Assembly (NCBI GenBank): GCA_027604505.1
Contig: JADIIX010000023.1
Location: forward strand, 62,001-126,000
Origin: Gonapodya sp. JEL0774
Taxonomy: Eukaryota > Monoblepharomycota > Monoblepharidomycetes > Monoblepharidales > Gonapodyaceae
DNA length: 64,000 nucleotides
Reading direction: 5' to 3'
Position numbers and translations under genes: made by a program. Within the stretch, counting starts at the first letter, position 1. Every line of letters begins with the position of its first letter. The notes under the pieces are model-generated. The model saw only the letters and a program-made list of their open reading frames with translations, was not told the DNA's origin and did no database searches. This document shows, in pieces, positions 36,801 to 47,940 of the stretch.

Positions 36801-37740
36801 AGGAGAGAGAAAGAGGGACAGAGGGAAAGGAACAAAAGATGAAAGAAGATGTGTTGTCCACTTCCTTCACACCCCCATTATCAGCCTCACGCCCCCCCCC
36901 TCCCCCCCCCGCCCCCCTTCTCCCAACAAAAACCCACCACGCCTCGTTCTTCCCATTCCCTTTCACCCTCGAATACGTTCTCCTATACACCACCTCCCCC
37001 AGCCCGTCGAACCCAAACGGCGCGGGCATTGCCGCGTGTGCCATGACAAAAGACTCGTCCAGAAGGAAATCCTCCGCCTCAACATCATATGCAGCGAGCC
37101 CGCCCAGGGGGGCTTTCACCTTGCGGGGTTTGGTGGCCGGCACGGCGGGCGAGGGAGCCTGGTGGGGTGCGGAGGCGCGAACACGGACGGGCCCGGCGAG
37201 CTTGGTGGCCCGTTCGAGCTCTTCGACGTCCGAGTCGTCGTCGAGGATTTCTCGGGGTTGGGAGTCGATGGCGCTGGTTTTGTAGGGGAGGGTGGAGGTG
37301 GAGAGGGGGGTGCCGGTGGTGGACATGAGGCGCGCGAGTTGGGACATGTGGGAGGCGGGGGCGGTGGCCCAGCGTTTTTTTGTGTATGTGGGCGGGGAGA
37401 GGGGGAGTGGTGGGGTGGGTGTGGGGGAAGGGGGGGTCCCGGTGGTGTAGGGCAGGGGTTTGGAGGCGGAAGTGGACGAGGGAGAGGGGATGGGTTTGGT
37501 ACTTGTGTGTTTTGTGCGGGAAGCCCAGTGTGATGTGCCAGAGGTGTTCAGGGGCAATATGTTGCGCGGGGTCAAGGTGAGGACGGGACGTTTCTCGCGG
37601 GGTGGGGAGGAGGGGGAGGGTGGCTGGGACACTTCAGTAGGTGTGGTGGTGAGCATGGTGCAACTGTGAGGCGAGGTGGGGATGGAAAAGGGGGAAAGGG
37701 GGAATAAAGCGGTGGAGGGTGAGGTCGGTTGGTGGAGCAT
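33860..37740 (-). CDS. Class II (adenosylcobalamin-dependent) ribonucleotide reductase
   Basis: Reduces ribonucleotides to deoxyribonucleotides using coenzyme B12, resembling the monomeric Lactobacillus leichmannii type. It follows the family from VVYRRTYSRV through HETVARVVNG, KFLPPGRGLW, LNNCAF (first active-site Cys), RIPDTREGWVDATTLLIDSF, GFGGIASGPAPLITL, SNNSIF, CGGNPCLEQTLESYELCC (radical Cys and Glu, then the partner Cys), NRRIGCSMSGVAQFV, TSIKPSGTVSLLAG and HRYWADNQVSSTITF to a C-terminal redox pair CDSAAC (Cys-x4-Cys). At least ten GT-AG introns interrupt it, several placed exactly by the motifs. About 220 disordered residues rich in Ser/Pro/Thr precede the enzyme, which is unusual: the total is about 900 residues against roughly 740 for the family. 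The start is the ATG at 37740. Confidence 0.92.
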
Positions 37741-39602
37741 CAAAGAAGTAAAGAAAAGAAAATGTTAGAATAAGTTGGAAATTTTGGTGATTTTGCGAAG
37801 ACGGGGGGGTTCAACCCTCGACACAGTGTCAACCCGTGCCACGGGTCTCCAAAATGGCGGAAAACGGAGGGGGAATCGAGTGTACATCCCCGCGATAGAT
37901 AAGGCTTCGGAGAGTGTGGAGAAAACGATGGAGAATATTGCAAAGGGTGCGCAGTGTCACGCACGTCCTCCAATATCACAGAATCGGTGGAAAGAACCAA
38001 TCCAATCCACCTCATACGAGATCACAATCCCCGTGAACGATTCCAATCTGGTTGCGGAAGCTAGGAGGGAATCCGGGGGTGTGGCTTGCGATGACCGATC
38101 TGGGCGACCACCTTCCCGGTCCTTCAGGCTGGTCGCGTGCAGGGCAATCGGAGGGACTCGGGCGAGCCAGACCGCAAGCGATGGTCGGCCAGGACGGGGA
38201 TGGTAGGGAGCCCAGGAAAATCGCGAGATTCCGGGATTTTCCGCAAGGAGAGGGAGGCCAGACCCCTCGGACTTCCTTTGCCGTCGTTTGGGAGCGTGGA
38301 ATCCTTCCGGCCAAAGGAAGACCCGTCGCTGCTCACCTTGTTGGAGAACACAACTTGGAAGATTGGAATGATTGGGAATGAGTCAGGCGAGGTTTATGTA
38401 TCACATGGTGCCTGGGCCAGGCGAAGACGTGGAGGAGTGGGGGAAGCACGTCAGCGAAAACAAGGGAAATGCAATCGGAGAGAAAATGGAAAACACGAGT
38501 GAGACAAAATTAATTGAAAGGAAAAGAGATGGGAATAGGGTTGGTCGGGGAGCGTGGGTTTGTGAGTGCAAGGAAAACGACTCACCTATGTACAGAAGCG
38601 AGAGAGGAAAGGGGATGTCTAGGAATAAGTAGGGGAAGGAGAGAGTGAGCAGGAAGCGAAAAATGTTTGTAACGAATCTGGGAATTGGGGGGAATTGGGG
38701 GGAATTAGGGGATATATTGATGAAGCGGATGATGAAGAGAGCAGAGAGAATGGGAATGGGGATTGAAAAGGAAGCTCACGTTGAGGGAAGAAGAGAAATG
38801 AAGGGGAGAGAGAGAAGAAGAACAGGCGAATAGAGAGTGGGAGTGTGTTCTGGGCATTGACACTGGATGCGAATCGGACTTTGGTGAATCAGAAAGTGGA
38901 GCAGAGAATATGATGCAGCGATGACGTAATGGTGATGGAGATAGAGTGAGAATGGGGATTGATGAGTGAGTGGCGGAAGAGTCTTCGCATTTGGTTTGCT
39001 TGGGGGATATCGGCGACGTGGCACAAGTGGGGCCGGGAGGGGCAGAGGAGAGCCCTGCCCACACCATAACGCATATTGTTGTGCGGAGATGCATGTCTGA
39101 ATTACGCTTAATACAGAACTTCAATTCAGTAGCCCGAGCTTACCCAACGGTATGGTATGGTTATTTGCAGTTGCTATTATTGGGACGAACCCCGAACAGA
39201 CGTTCATCAACGAAGATTTGACGCCTTCAGTACACCAAAAATAAAAGCACCGTGAGACGCATGATTCTCATAGTTTGAGACTTGGTGCGCGTGGTTGAAG
39301 TTTCCTTCAGCGTGTGGAAATGTGGTCCTTGCTGCTTGGTGACGGAATCATTCGGACGGCATTTAGTATATGGTGCGGAATGCCATTTCATTCAAAGTCA
39401 CGAGTGAACGAGCACCGATTGCGCCATTTTGAACAGCATTGGAAAGGCAACGTGGAGCTCGTTTGGAAACGGTGAAGGAAGAGTTTGTTCGGGAGACGGA
39501 TAACAATTGATGGGGTTGCATGTGGGGATCCCACACCCACCCACTCCCACTCACCCATACCTTGTTGCGCACAACACCCAGTTCCCATTCAAATCCCCAC
39601 AA
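37741..39602. other. Long intergenic region with purine-rich sequence
   Basis: About 1.9 kb between the divergent class II reductase and POP1 genes. Bases 38050-38330 are GC-rich and open in several frames on both strands without domain resemblance. Bases 38370-38960 are strongly purine-rich on the plus strand. A minus-strand frame at 38705-39124 is only a Ser/His/Pro shadow of that purine bias. No gene is called; it may hold promoters for both neighbours. Confidence 0.5.
38681..38710. repeat. Three short tandem copies of GGAATTRGGG
   Basis: Three adjacent ten-base units, ggaattgggg twice and ggaattaggg once, lie within the purine-rich intergenic region upstream of POP1. This is a simple microsatellite-like array. 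Confidence 0.8.
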
Positions 39603-42600
39603 ATGTCCGACCGCTCCGATCCCGGCGGCAAGGGCGGAAAACTGCACCATCCATCCCGTGGACGTGGCCGTGGGGCGGGTCAGGCCTCTGGCGACGGAAA
39701 CTCGCGGGACAGGAGAAAAGGTGACGACCAGTCCCATTGTTCCCACATTGCTTCCCCTGGACTCATCCGGCCCCCCTTTTCTGCTTCGCCGGGGTTTATC
39801 TTCCGCCGATTCCGCGATGGATTGGTGTGGTCGTGGTGCGTTGGTTCAGCTCGGCAGCAGGTGAGTCGTGTCAGTGTGGTCATGGTGGTTGGTGATCGTG
39901 GGGCCGCACGCCGAGATGTTCAAGTTCGGACACAGGGGAGATGCCCAGCCATATCTAGCCTTGCGCTATATTGTTCGAATCTCTTTCGTGGGAGTTACCG
40001 GGGACACTTTGGGTTGTTGCGGTTCACAAGGCTGGGGGCTGTTGAAGTGCACTTCGACTCCACGAAAACACAGCATTGCCCGTAAGAATTCTCCATTCAT
40101 CACTCGGACTCCTGGTCCTTATGCTGTCTTCCTCTGCCCGACTCCACAATTCATTCTCCTCACCACAACTCACGTTTTCCCTCCCCCACCCGTGCGCTCT
40201 TCACCCCTCACCTTCCATCCCACAACCCCCAATACCCCCCGCCCCAACCCATAGATGGAGCTCCCACCACACCCCTCCCCCGCTTCCTCCTCAACCCCCG
40301 CACCGTCGTCCCACACACCCCAGAACCCAACCCACGCACCACACCGTCACCACAACAGACACCGCGGCGAACAGGGACATGGACAGGCACAGGGACAGGG
40401 GCAGGGACAAGGAAGTTCCAGCGGGGCGGGTACGTACCTCTGCGTTGTTTGAGAGGTCGAGGCGGGGCGTTTCGAGGTGGTGAAGGTGCACGGCGGTCGT
40501 GTGGGCCGTGGTAGGCCGTGGGCCATGAGCCGGGTGTGGTCCCCCATCCGACCAAGTCCACGCATACCCATGGTGCGCGCGTTTGGCTGCGCTTGTCGCG
40601 CCAGCGCGTGTCTGGGAGCCTGGCCCTTTTGAATGCCGTGGTGATCGATCCGCCCCTACCAACACGCGTTCCAGCCTCACCCTTTCTCCCTTCTCCCCTT
40701 CCCCCCTTTGCCCCCCTCCCGCAGCTCCCACAACCCTCTCCCCCACCCTCTTCGCCCTCCACCGGACCCACGAACTCCACGCCATGGAACACTACCTCTC
40801 TCAAGCCACCGAACTCAAGGGCGGTCTCCGTGTGTTCCAGACGCTCCCGAGACACTTGAGGAGGAGGGCGGCCAGTTGGAACACAAAGAAGCTGCCCAAG
40901 AAGGTCAGGGAGAGGGCGGAGATGGAGGTGGGTTGAAAGAGACGAATGAAGCTGAGGGGGAGGGAAAACGCGGGGAAGGGAGGTTGGGGGTGTGGGGGTG
41001 GGAAGGGGGGCGGTGCCATGGATGGTGTGCGACAACGCCGGTTCCCCAACATGGAGATGCCATGGTGGGCCTTACAGACAAGGCTCATACGACAGTCTTA
41101 TTCAGAGCCGAAACCTCATCCCCGATGGATGGAGCTGCAGCGGGCAAGAGCAGTCTCGAACACCATTCGCACACCCCTCTCACCTCTCGTTTCCCCTCTC
41201 CCTTCCCCCGTGTTTCATAGGCCCTCAAAGACCCCAAATCCCTTCAAAAAACCTTCTCCCGCACCGTCTCCACCTCCGCGTCCGTCAAGCACAGCCGCGG
41301 GATCTCGGTGACCGAGGACTTTGCCCGGCGGGCGAACCGGCCCGGTCAGATCTGGTTGGAGACGCACGTGTGGCATGCTAAGAGGATGCATATGGGGGTC
41401 GTGGGGGGGTTTAAGGTGGTGAGTGAAGAGGAGGGGCGTGGGGAGGGGGGGGGGGGGGGGAGGGGGGAAGGGAGGGCGGGCAGACGGTGTGTGGCAGTAC
41501 GCCGTGGGAAGTCGGTGCACCATTATGGACGCCGCAGTTGGAGGGGCCGGTGGAGATGTACTCGTACGAACGTGTGCTGGGCCTGTGGTGGGGTTTGGGC
41601 CGGGGAGAATGGCGGGCTTTGCAGGCATGGCCACTCGTGAGCGTTTTCCACTCATCCCACACAATGACCGATCCCACATTTCACCCCTCACCGCACCATC
41701 GACTCCCTCCGTCCCCACCCGAACTTTTCCCCCGCCTCTGGTCCGCCCCTTCCCCGCCCTTCCCTCAAAGTCCCTCCACCCCAACGACAAATCCACCCGG
41801 GCGACCCACTCCCACGCCCTCCACCAGTTCCACATCCACGACGCGTCATACACCCGCACCGTGTACGTCCACGGGCCCGCATCTTCTGTCGCTCAGGTGG
41901 TGGAAGGGGTGACCGACCCTGGGGCACCGTCTGTCGGTGGCAAGAGGTTCACCGGAGGCATCAGGCAGGGACGAGTCGTGGTGTATAGTACGGGTGGGTG
42001 GCCCCGGGATGTGCTGGGGCCTGCGTCGTTTGTCTGGGATATTGGGGACGGCGGCGAGCAGCCACAACCCACCTCATCGGACACCACGATCTCCGACAGA
42101 CCCCGGCGCCTCTGGCTGTTCCTCCCGCCTCTACTTCTCGCGCCTGTCCTTGCTTCCTTGGCCGCTTCTGTCGCCCAGCTGGCCGACCCGAGCTCGGTGA
42201 CCGTAGGGGAACTGTCACATCCCATGTTGCGGTTCGAGCTGACGGGCCCGCGGACCATCGCGGCCTTGAAGCACGTGCTGAAGGTCGTGGATCCTCGAGA
42301 TCCGCTCGTGGGCGGTACTGGTGGTGGCGAGGGGACGGTGACCGGAGCGGTCCAGGTGAACAAAGCCAGCCACGAGGCGTGGAAGGTCTTGCAAGAGTGC
42401 CGGACCGCGGCAAGTTGGCCCGCGGGATGTGTGGTGGGCATGCACGTGTGGGATCCGAGACTCGCGTGCGTGGCCCGCTACACACCGCTGTTTCGCACCT
42501 CGGTTGGTTGTTGTCGTCCTTCCTAACATCGCCAACTCCATCCCCCCCCCCCCCCCCCCCCCCCCCACTAAACAAATGCCACACCGCCACAACCAGATTT

Positions 42601-44408
42601 CCTCGGCCCATTCCTCCCCGCCATCCGCCCGCTCCAGGGTCCGACCGTACTCTCCACAAGCTTCTGCTGGACTGGCCAAAGGATCTCGCGCGGTCCCCTC
42701 TGTGGGACGAAGAAGTAAGAAAGGCTCTGAGCGCCAACGTGCCGACCGAGAAGTCCTTGAACGAGAGGAGGAGCCAGGTGAGAATAGCATGATCACATTG
42801 GAACAGCGAATATGAGGTGTCACGGGATGCATTCGCCAACTTCCGTCTGTACCCACCATCACCTCCAGAACCTCATCCCTGGCACCCCCCTCTCCCCCTG
42901 TCTTTCCGACCCACCGATTCCCATCCTTCTCATGCATCGTGGCACCCTCTCCCCAGTCACCGCCGCCGTACCCGCCGCGAGGGAGTCCAGGGAGATAGAG
43001 AGCGGTCTGGATTTGCTCGTGCCGCAAGGCTGGGGCATGGCATTTTGGAAGGCGTTGGCGTTTGCGGGAGGTGTTGTGGGAGGTGGGTCGTTTCGCGCAC
43101 ACAAGGAGTCGTGGGGCGTTGTGTTTGCGTCAAGCGCCAGCATGTCCAGACTTGTGTCAAATCTGGCGTTTTTTCAATCGAGTGGCTTTGTTGAACTACG
43201 CCCTTCTTCCACTGTGTGCTTATGTAGGTCACCGCGATCGGCGCTTTCTCCATTTTGAGGCTCTTCTCCCCTCGTTTCCATACGATCACCCTTCCACCTC
43301 TGCATACGCCGAGCACGCAAAGGAGGTGACGTCTCATGCGGCGGAACTCCATGGGAGGAAACCACCTGCCAAGAGAGTCAACTATGCGAAGAATGGGGTG
43401 CGGAGTCCGTTTGGGGCGGAGTGGAGGCGATTGTTTTGGGACACGGATGCAGATACGCAAGGCGATGGGTCTGCGGGTGTTGGTTCGGAAAAACCACCTG
43501 GGTACTGGGTGGTAGAGAGCCCAGCGTTGGTCAAGACTCTCCAGGAGCTTCTCGAGTCTAGCACACCTTTGTCGGCCGAATCAGCGTGCAGTGCTCTGAC
43601 AACCCAGATGATCGCCACAGCAGCAAAGCGCGGTGTAAGGGTCCCGATCGACGATGTGAAAGTTTTCGCGAATGCCTTGGTGCGAGTGAGATTGGAGGTC
43701 GTAGGGAAGGGAAAACCGGAGGAAAACTTCTTTGTGAGGGCAGTTTCGGAGATGGAGTACCGCGACGTTGAGAAAGAGGCGGAAGCTTATGGTGGTGGTT
43801 GGAGATCTGGCCTAGATGCAGGGAAGAGGAAACGACGACGAGGAGAAGACGATATTGAGTTGGTTGGGATGGATGATTCGGCGGATGAGACGGAGAGCGA
43901 GGAGGATACCGATGATGAGGAGATGACGGAGGAGGACGATGAAGTAGAGGAAAGTGAAGATGAAGAGAATGGAGGACCGGGTGGAGGTACAGAGGATATG
44001 GATCTGGATGTACAAAAGCCGAGATCAGCGAGTGCGAGTGGGAAGAGCACACGGCTGCTGGTACGTTTCCCTGCTCTTCCCAAACCGACACACTGCATAT
44101 TGGAGTTTACGCGAGTCGTTACAGGAGAACGACCCTTGGCATGACCGGTCTATCCTGGGCTTCGTAACGTCGGGTCAGTACTCTTTCTCAGAGGGGAGGG
44201 GGCGGGCTTTTGGTTGCGTTGCGCTGCAGCGGCTGCTTGAGTCCCACGCGGCTGCCAGAATGTAAGTTTCGTGTTATGTGATGCTTGAAGCTCTGTTCAT
44301 ACGTCATCTTCACTATGCAGGGAGGGTCGCAAATTTGCCAATATTGTACACATACAGTCAACGCGCAGTCTGGTGCGGAGACCGGCTCTCTTCTCACTTT
44401 GCATATAA
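39603..44408 (+). CDS. POP1: POP1, RNase P/RNase MRP protein subunit
   Basis: Largest protein of RNase P and RNase MRP, used in tRNA 5' and rRNA processing in the nucleus. The diagnostic N-terminal block reads ELKGGLRVFQTLPRHLRRRA then KKLPKKVRERA. Next are WLETHVWHAKRMHM, HALHQFHIHDASYTRTVYV and a long central region (SHPMLRFELTGPRTI). The POPLD part includes LLVPQGWGMAFWKAL and FPYDHPSTSAYAEHAKEV, then RKPPAKRVNYAKNGVRSPFG. The last exons give GFVTSGQYSFSEGRGRAFGCV and a short tail to 44408. A run of over 40 mostly acidic residues is inserted near 43850-43990. Introns contain extreme poly-G and poly-C runs. The first exon (39603, Gly/Arg-rich MSDRSDPGGKGG) is a plausible start; an alternative ATG is at 40255. 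Confidence 0.9.
41445..41460 (+). repeat. Poly-G run of 16 in a POP1 intron
   Basis: Sixteen uninterrupted G residues lie in a very G-rich intron directly after the exon coding the WLETHVWHAKR block of POP1. Confidence 0.85.
42542..42566 (+). repeat. Poly-C run of 25 in a POP1 intron
   Basis: Twenty-five uninterrupted C residues lie between two POP1 exons. Runs this long are prone to slippage and to sequencing error, so the exact length is unreliable. Confidence 0.85.
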
Positions 44409-44786
44409 TTCTGTATAATTCTGTTATCATCGAGCCAGCCGAATTTCTCCAACATAGCAATCGCATACCCACATCAAAGTCGCTTGTAGGTTTCTGCCGA
44501 CAATGAAGCTCAGCTTCTGTTGTTCTGGTATTCTTGTCTTCAAACAATCTTATGAAATACTACTGAAAATGTTCGTGTAACATACATGCAAAACAATACG
44601 ATCCGACTGTTAAATGATCTTTTCTTTCCTACAATTACTCTTTCCTAAAGGGGTAAGAGGGTTTTTTGGGTGCAGCCAATTCAGTGCACGATATCTTCAA
44701 CTATTGTTCATGTTCCTTTTCATTGCGAAGACTTTACCGATCGAAATCCCTTTCACACCACCAATCGTTTCTTCAACACACCAGAA

Positions 44787-46143
44787 ATGCCGACTCACAC
44801 GGGGAGCAAGTCCACATCGCCACGTCTCGGCGGATCCCACCCTCACGATTCCTCGATCGCTCCATCTACCGATGACCATTCATCTGGCTCTCACGCCAAA
44901 TCACATGACCACGAGCGAGAGTATAGTGACAGTAACGAAGATTCGTCCGATCGAGATCCATTGGAGCACCCACGGATACATGCTCCGACTCATCGAGAGG
45001 GTACCGAGTTTGATGACCCTTCTCAGATACCAAAGTACTTCCCGTACAACTCTCTAACCCCTTGCACAAACCGATGGCTGAAGAAGCGATGGGACGATCA
45101 TGCGTGAGTTTCCTAGGCATGAGTGGGCGCAAAATTATCAAATTGGTGTCATTCCGTCGCACCTCGGTCATTGTAGTCAGAACAAGCACAGAGAAAGAAT
45201 TGCAAACATAGGCGCCGCGATCGGTAAATTCCCTATGCACTAAGATAATGATTGAAATTGTCTTTTAACTGGAGTGCTCGGTTCAGATAACACTCGTCCT
45301 GTGGGTTTCCACCACAAGTTTGATGCAAAACAGCAAAAGATCAAACAACGTGAGTGGAGTCTTTACTAAGCTCTGTATGCCGTTTTACGTAATGTATCTT
45401 ATTTAATCACTTCAGAGCGCGCCGAGGAAATCCATCAGCAAAACCTCAAGATACTTCAGAAATTATCAAAGATTGCCGCCCGTAAGAATACAACTTTCTC
45501 ATCGCCAGGACATCAGCCACCTTTTCACGAAAAACGGATCCGAGAGCTCAAAAGTATTCAAGAACAGAACTTGGTGAATGCAATATTCTCCTTCCATCAA
45601 GTGTATACTCCTATGTCTGAGGTTTAATCTTCCACTACTGTCACCGCGAAACAGCACATTCTCCGTCGCATCATCGACATCTCCACTGACAAACGTTCCC
45701 CTTATTCCCGCACTAAACTTCTAAAGTCTGCAGATGCCAATCAATCTCTAGTAGCACGAATATCTGTGTACCCTCCTCCAACTTCCCCGGAACCCGGCTC
45801 GCACAGCGCCGCTCGACCGTGGCTGTCAGCCAATGGGACACGAGGCCATGTTTCTGAGTTGGAGGACAACGGATATGACTCTTTCGAAGACGAGCAGTTC
45901 GCCACGAAACGCGAAGGTCACGCGCGGACAAAACGCATGGGGCCCGCAACCGGGTGGACGGTGGATCAGCTAGATGATGCAGAGCGAGCGTATATGAGCA
46001 GGGCGGAGGAGATCTTGGCTAAAACCGGACGGAAGCCTACAGGGCCTTCTGGGGCTTCTGCAGCTTCGAAGTCCTCTGGAAAGGCCTTGAATCCCCACGA
46101 ATATGAAGAGTCAAAAGAAATCACGCGAAAGCTCCCAAAGTGA
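44787..46143 (+). CDS. CFAP97/Hemingway-domain (KIAA1430-like) protein
   Basis: Homologue of the CFAP97 family, associated with cilia and flagella. The first exon is Ser/His-rich and disordered, then reaches the domain: RWLKKRWDDHA joins across introns to QNKHRERIANIGAAIDNTRP, FHHKFDAKQQKIKQ, RAEEIHQQNLKILQKLSKIA and ARKNT. This is the family pattern of a conserved RW-x-H start, a DNT-P-x-x-(F/Y)-x-H centre and a final coiled helix. Exons 44787-45104/5, 45177-45223 and onward keep phase. The C-terminal exon (to 46143) is polar and ends with a second helix (DQLDDAERAYMSRAEEILAK). Presence of the family implies a flagellated life stage. Confidence 0.78.
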
Positions 46144-46272
46144 TTTCATCTACTTATTAGATGATCGTCACGATGTAACAAATTCTTTTTTATTTATTTT
46201 TCTTGTGTGCGATTGTCTCTTCGACTGTCTTCAATCTGTGCTATAACATCAAGACAAAACACAGCAAAAACA
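46144..46272. other. Short convergent spacer
   Basis: About 130 AT-rich bases between the stops of the CFAP97-like gene (+) and MIC19 (-), consistent with shared 3' ends and poly-A signals. Confidence 0.5.
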
Positions 46273-47428
46273 TTATCGTGCAACTCCCCCGGCAAGGGCA
46301 TCTTCTAAAACCTTACGAAACTCGGCGGCTTCTCGCCAACAATCGAGGGGTGTATCAGGATTCGACCTCAGCGAGGAGAATTGTGGAGAAGTTCGTGTGA
46401 ATGCGAAGGTAGAAGTGAAAACATTTCAACACAATGACAAAGTGAACTGATGTGAGGTGGCTGAGAAATAACAGCAGGAGACAACTCACTTGTAGCATGC
46501 CATTACAGCCTGCTTCTTTGCCAAAATTTCAGGGTCCGGAGTCGGGATAGGGTAACTGGCATTGGTACAAAGGAGAGTGGGTAAAATGAGAGACGCGGTT
46601 CAAAATGAAAGCAATAACAACACAGTATCCACACACGCGGTTCAAAATGAAATAACAACACAGTATCCACATTTTCACACAATCCAAGCCCTTCAATAAT
46701 ACGTCAACAAGCAGAAAGTGTGAGAGTGAAACTAGCGGTGGAATGGAAAAGGTTGCGATCGGCTAACATCTCCGCCGCTCAACCACCAAGTAATAATCGT
46801 CTTCCGTGTGTTTCAAGCCAGCTTTTAAAGCATTTCCAATCCCAGTCAATAGTACAACTCACGATTTGTGTCGTTCTAGCAGCTCTTCTGCTCTCTTCGC
46901 TACTTGTTCCCGGTCGACCTCCTCTCTCAGCTCCCGAGCAACCTGCTGTCCTCGTTGAACCTTGTCCACTTCATGTGCAATATGGTGGGCCAGCAAGTCC
47001 GCTACTTCACGCTCCGAGTAGACTGGACGGTTGGCAGGGTCGGCAGAGAGGGTTTTGAGGAGGGAGGGCGAAAACTGGGCGATTGCATGGCGTAATTCAT
47101 CCATATGAATCGCGCCAGTGAATTGAATAGATTGAATGAATAGAGGAATCCGGTGCAGGAATGTACAGGAATACAGGCGCCAGAGCGATGGTGAGACAGA
47201 ATCAAACCGTTCATCCGCAATGAATGATTGTGCAACGGTAGAAAAGCGTGTGTTGATCACATAAGCAACATGAAAGGCATTGTTGTGGGAAGATGAGTGA
47301 CGTGTTCTAGCAAGCATGCCTCTTTCAATCGTCGGACAACAGCGAGGCACAAGCACCTGGATTGGGACATTAGGCAGGTCCTTTGAAAACTCCAAGGTTT
47401 CTCCCTCTTTCGACTGTTGTCCACCCAC
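46273..47428 (-). CDS. MIC19: MIC19-like MICOS subunit with CHCH domain
   Basis: Inner-membrane/intermembrane-space protein of the mitochondrial contact site (MICOS) complex, CHCHD3/CHCHD6 type. The N-terminal exon contains GGQQSKEGETLEFSKDLP, and a downstream exon QFSPSLLKTLSADPANRPVY followed by a long charged coiled coil (VADLLAHHIAHEVDKVQRG onward). After an intron come PYPIPTPDPEILAKKQAVMACYK and a last exon NPDTPLDCWREAAEFRKVLE, giving the Cys-x9-type CHCH cysteines. The stop is at 46273. The true start is not resolved; a small 5' exon beginning MG, as in fungal MIC19, is expected just upstream of 47428. One intron holds a 42-base tandem duplication. Confidence 0.82.
46593..46671 (+). 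repeat. Tandem duplication of about 42 bases in a MIC19 intron
   Basis: Two adjacent copies begin acgcggttcaaaatgaaa and end with acaacacagtatccaca. The first occupies 46593-46634, and the second (46635-46671) lacks a few bases in its middle. It lies inside an intron of the MIC19-like gene and does not change the reading frame. Confidence 0.85.
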
Positions 47429-47940
47429 TGAAACCCAGAAGAAGGGAACCAGATGATTGATCGCAGCACCAGCAGATCCATTAAAATGGCCCGTTAGGGC
47501 GAAAGATTCGTCAGATAGAAAGTGAAGGGAGGAACGGGAATGACTGATACTCGCTGATGTGAAAAATGTGCAAAGACTGGGGGCAGATCACATGGTTATG
47601 CTAACTGAACTCAGAGAAAAAATGAGTTAACGACTTCCTTTCGCCATGTCTGAGGGTTCCAGAATTTCCAGATATTGTGTGATAGGCTTTTCGTAGATTG
47701 TATCGGGATGCTCTGTTGATACCAACAGCCAATGAAGGCAATGTATATATTTGATGATTCTGAGCACAGAGGAGAGCAAGTCTCACACAAATTTGAATTT
47801 TATCTCCATTCTGAGATGATCTCATCTTTGCTGTCCGCTCTCTGGCTTGTTCAGACTCAACAAAGTCATTTAGTTGTTGAGCCCAGACTTCGGTCACAAC
47901 AAGGCCACCCAACTCAATCGATAGTTTTGAATTCGCGGAG
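47429..47940. other. Divergent promoter region, MIC19 and USP14
   Basis: About 500 bases between the 5' ends of MIC19 (-) and USP14 (+). It is AT-rich. A minus-strand frame at 47601-47978 overlaps the USP14 start and lacks family resemblance. It probably holds both promoters and the unresolved first MIC19 exon. Confidence 0.5.

Noticed and set aside
33860-37740. Bacterial contamination as the source of the class II reductase
   Set aside because: The coding sequence is interrupted by at least ten GT-AG introns that restore conserved motifs, and the flanking genes are clearly eukaryotic.
38012-38381. Overlapping open frames on both strands as a possible transposon remnant
   Set aside because: No transposase, reverse transcriptase or terminal repeat motif is visible; GC bias explains the absence of stops.
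38705-39124. Minus-strand 139-codon Ser/His/Pro frame
   Set aside because: It mirrors a purine-rich plus-strand block and looks like compositional bias, not a protein.
41215-43102. Several long minus-strand frames under POP1
   Set aside because: They are antisense shadows of GC-rich POP1 exons and run through the poly-C and poly-G introns.
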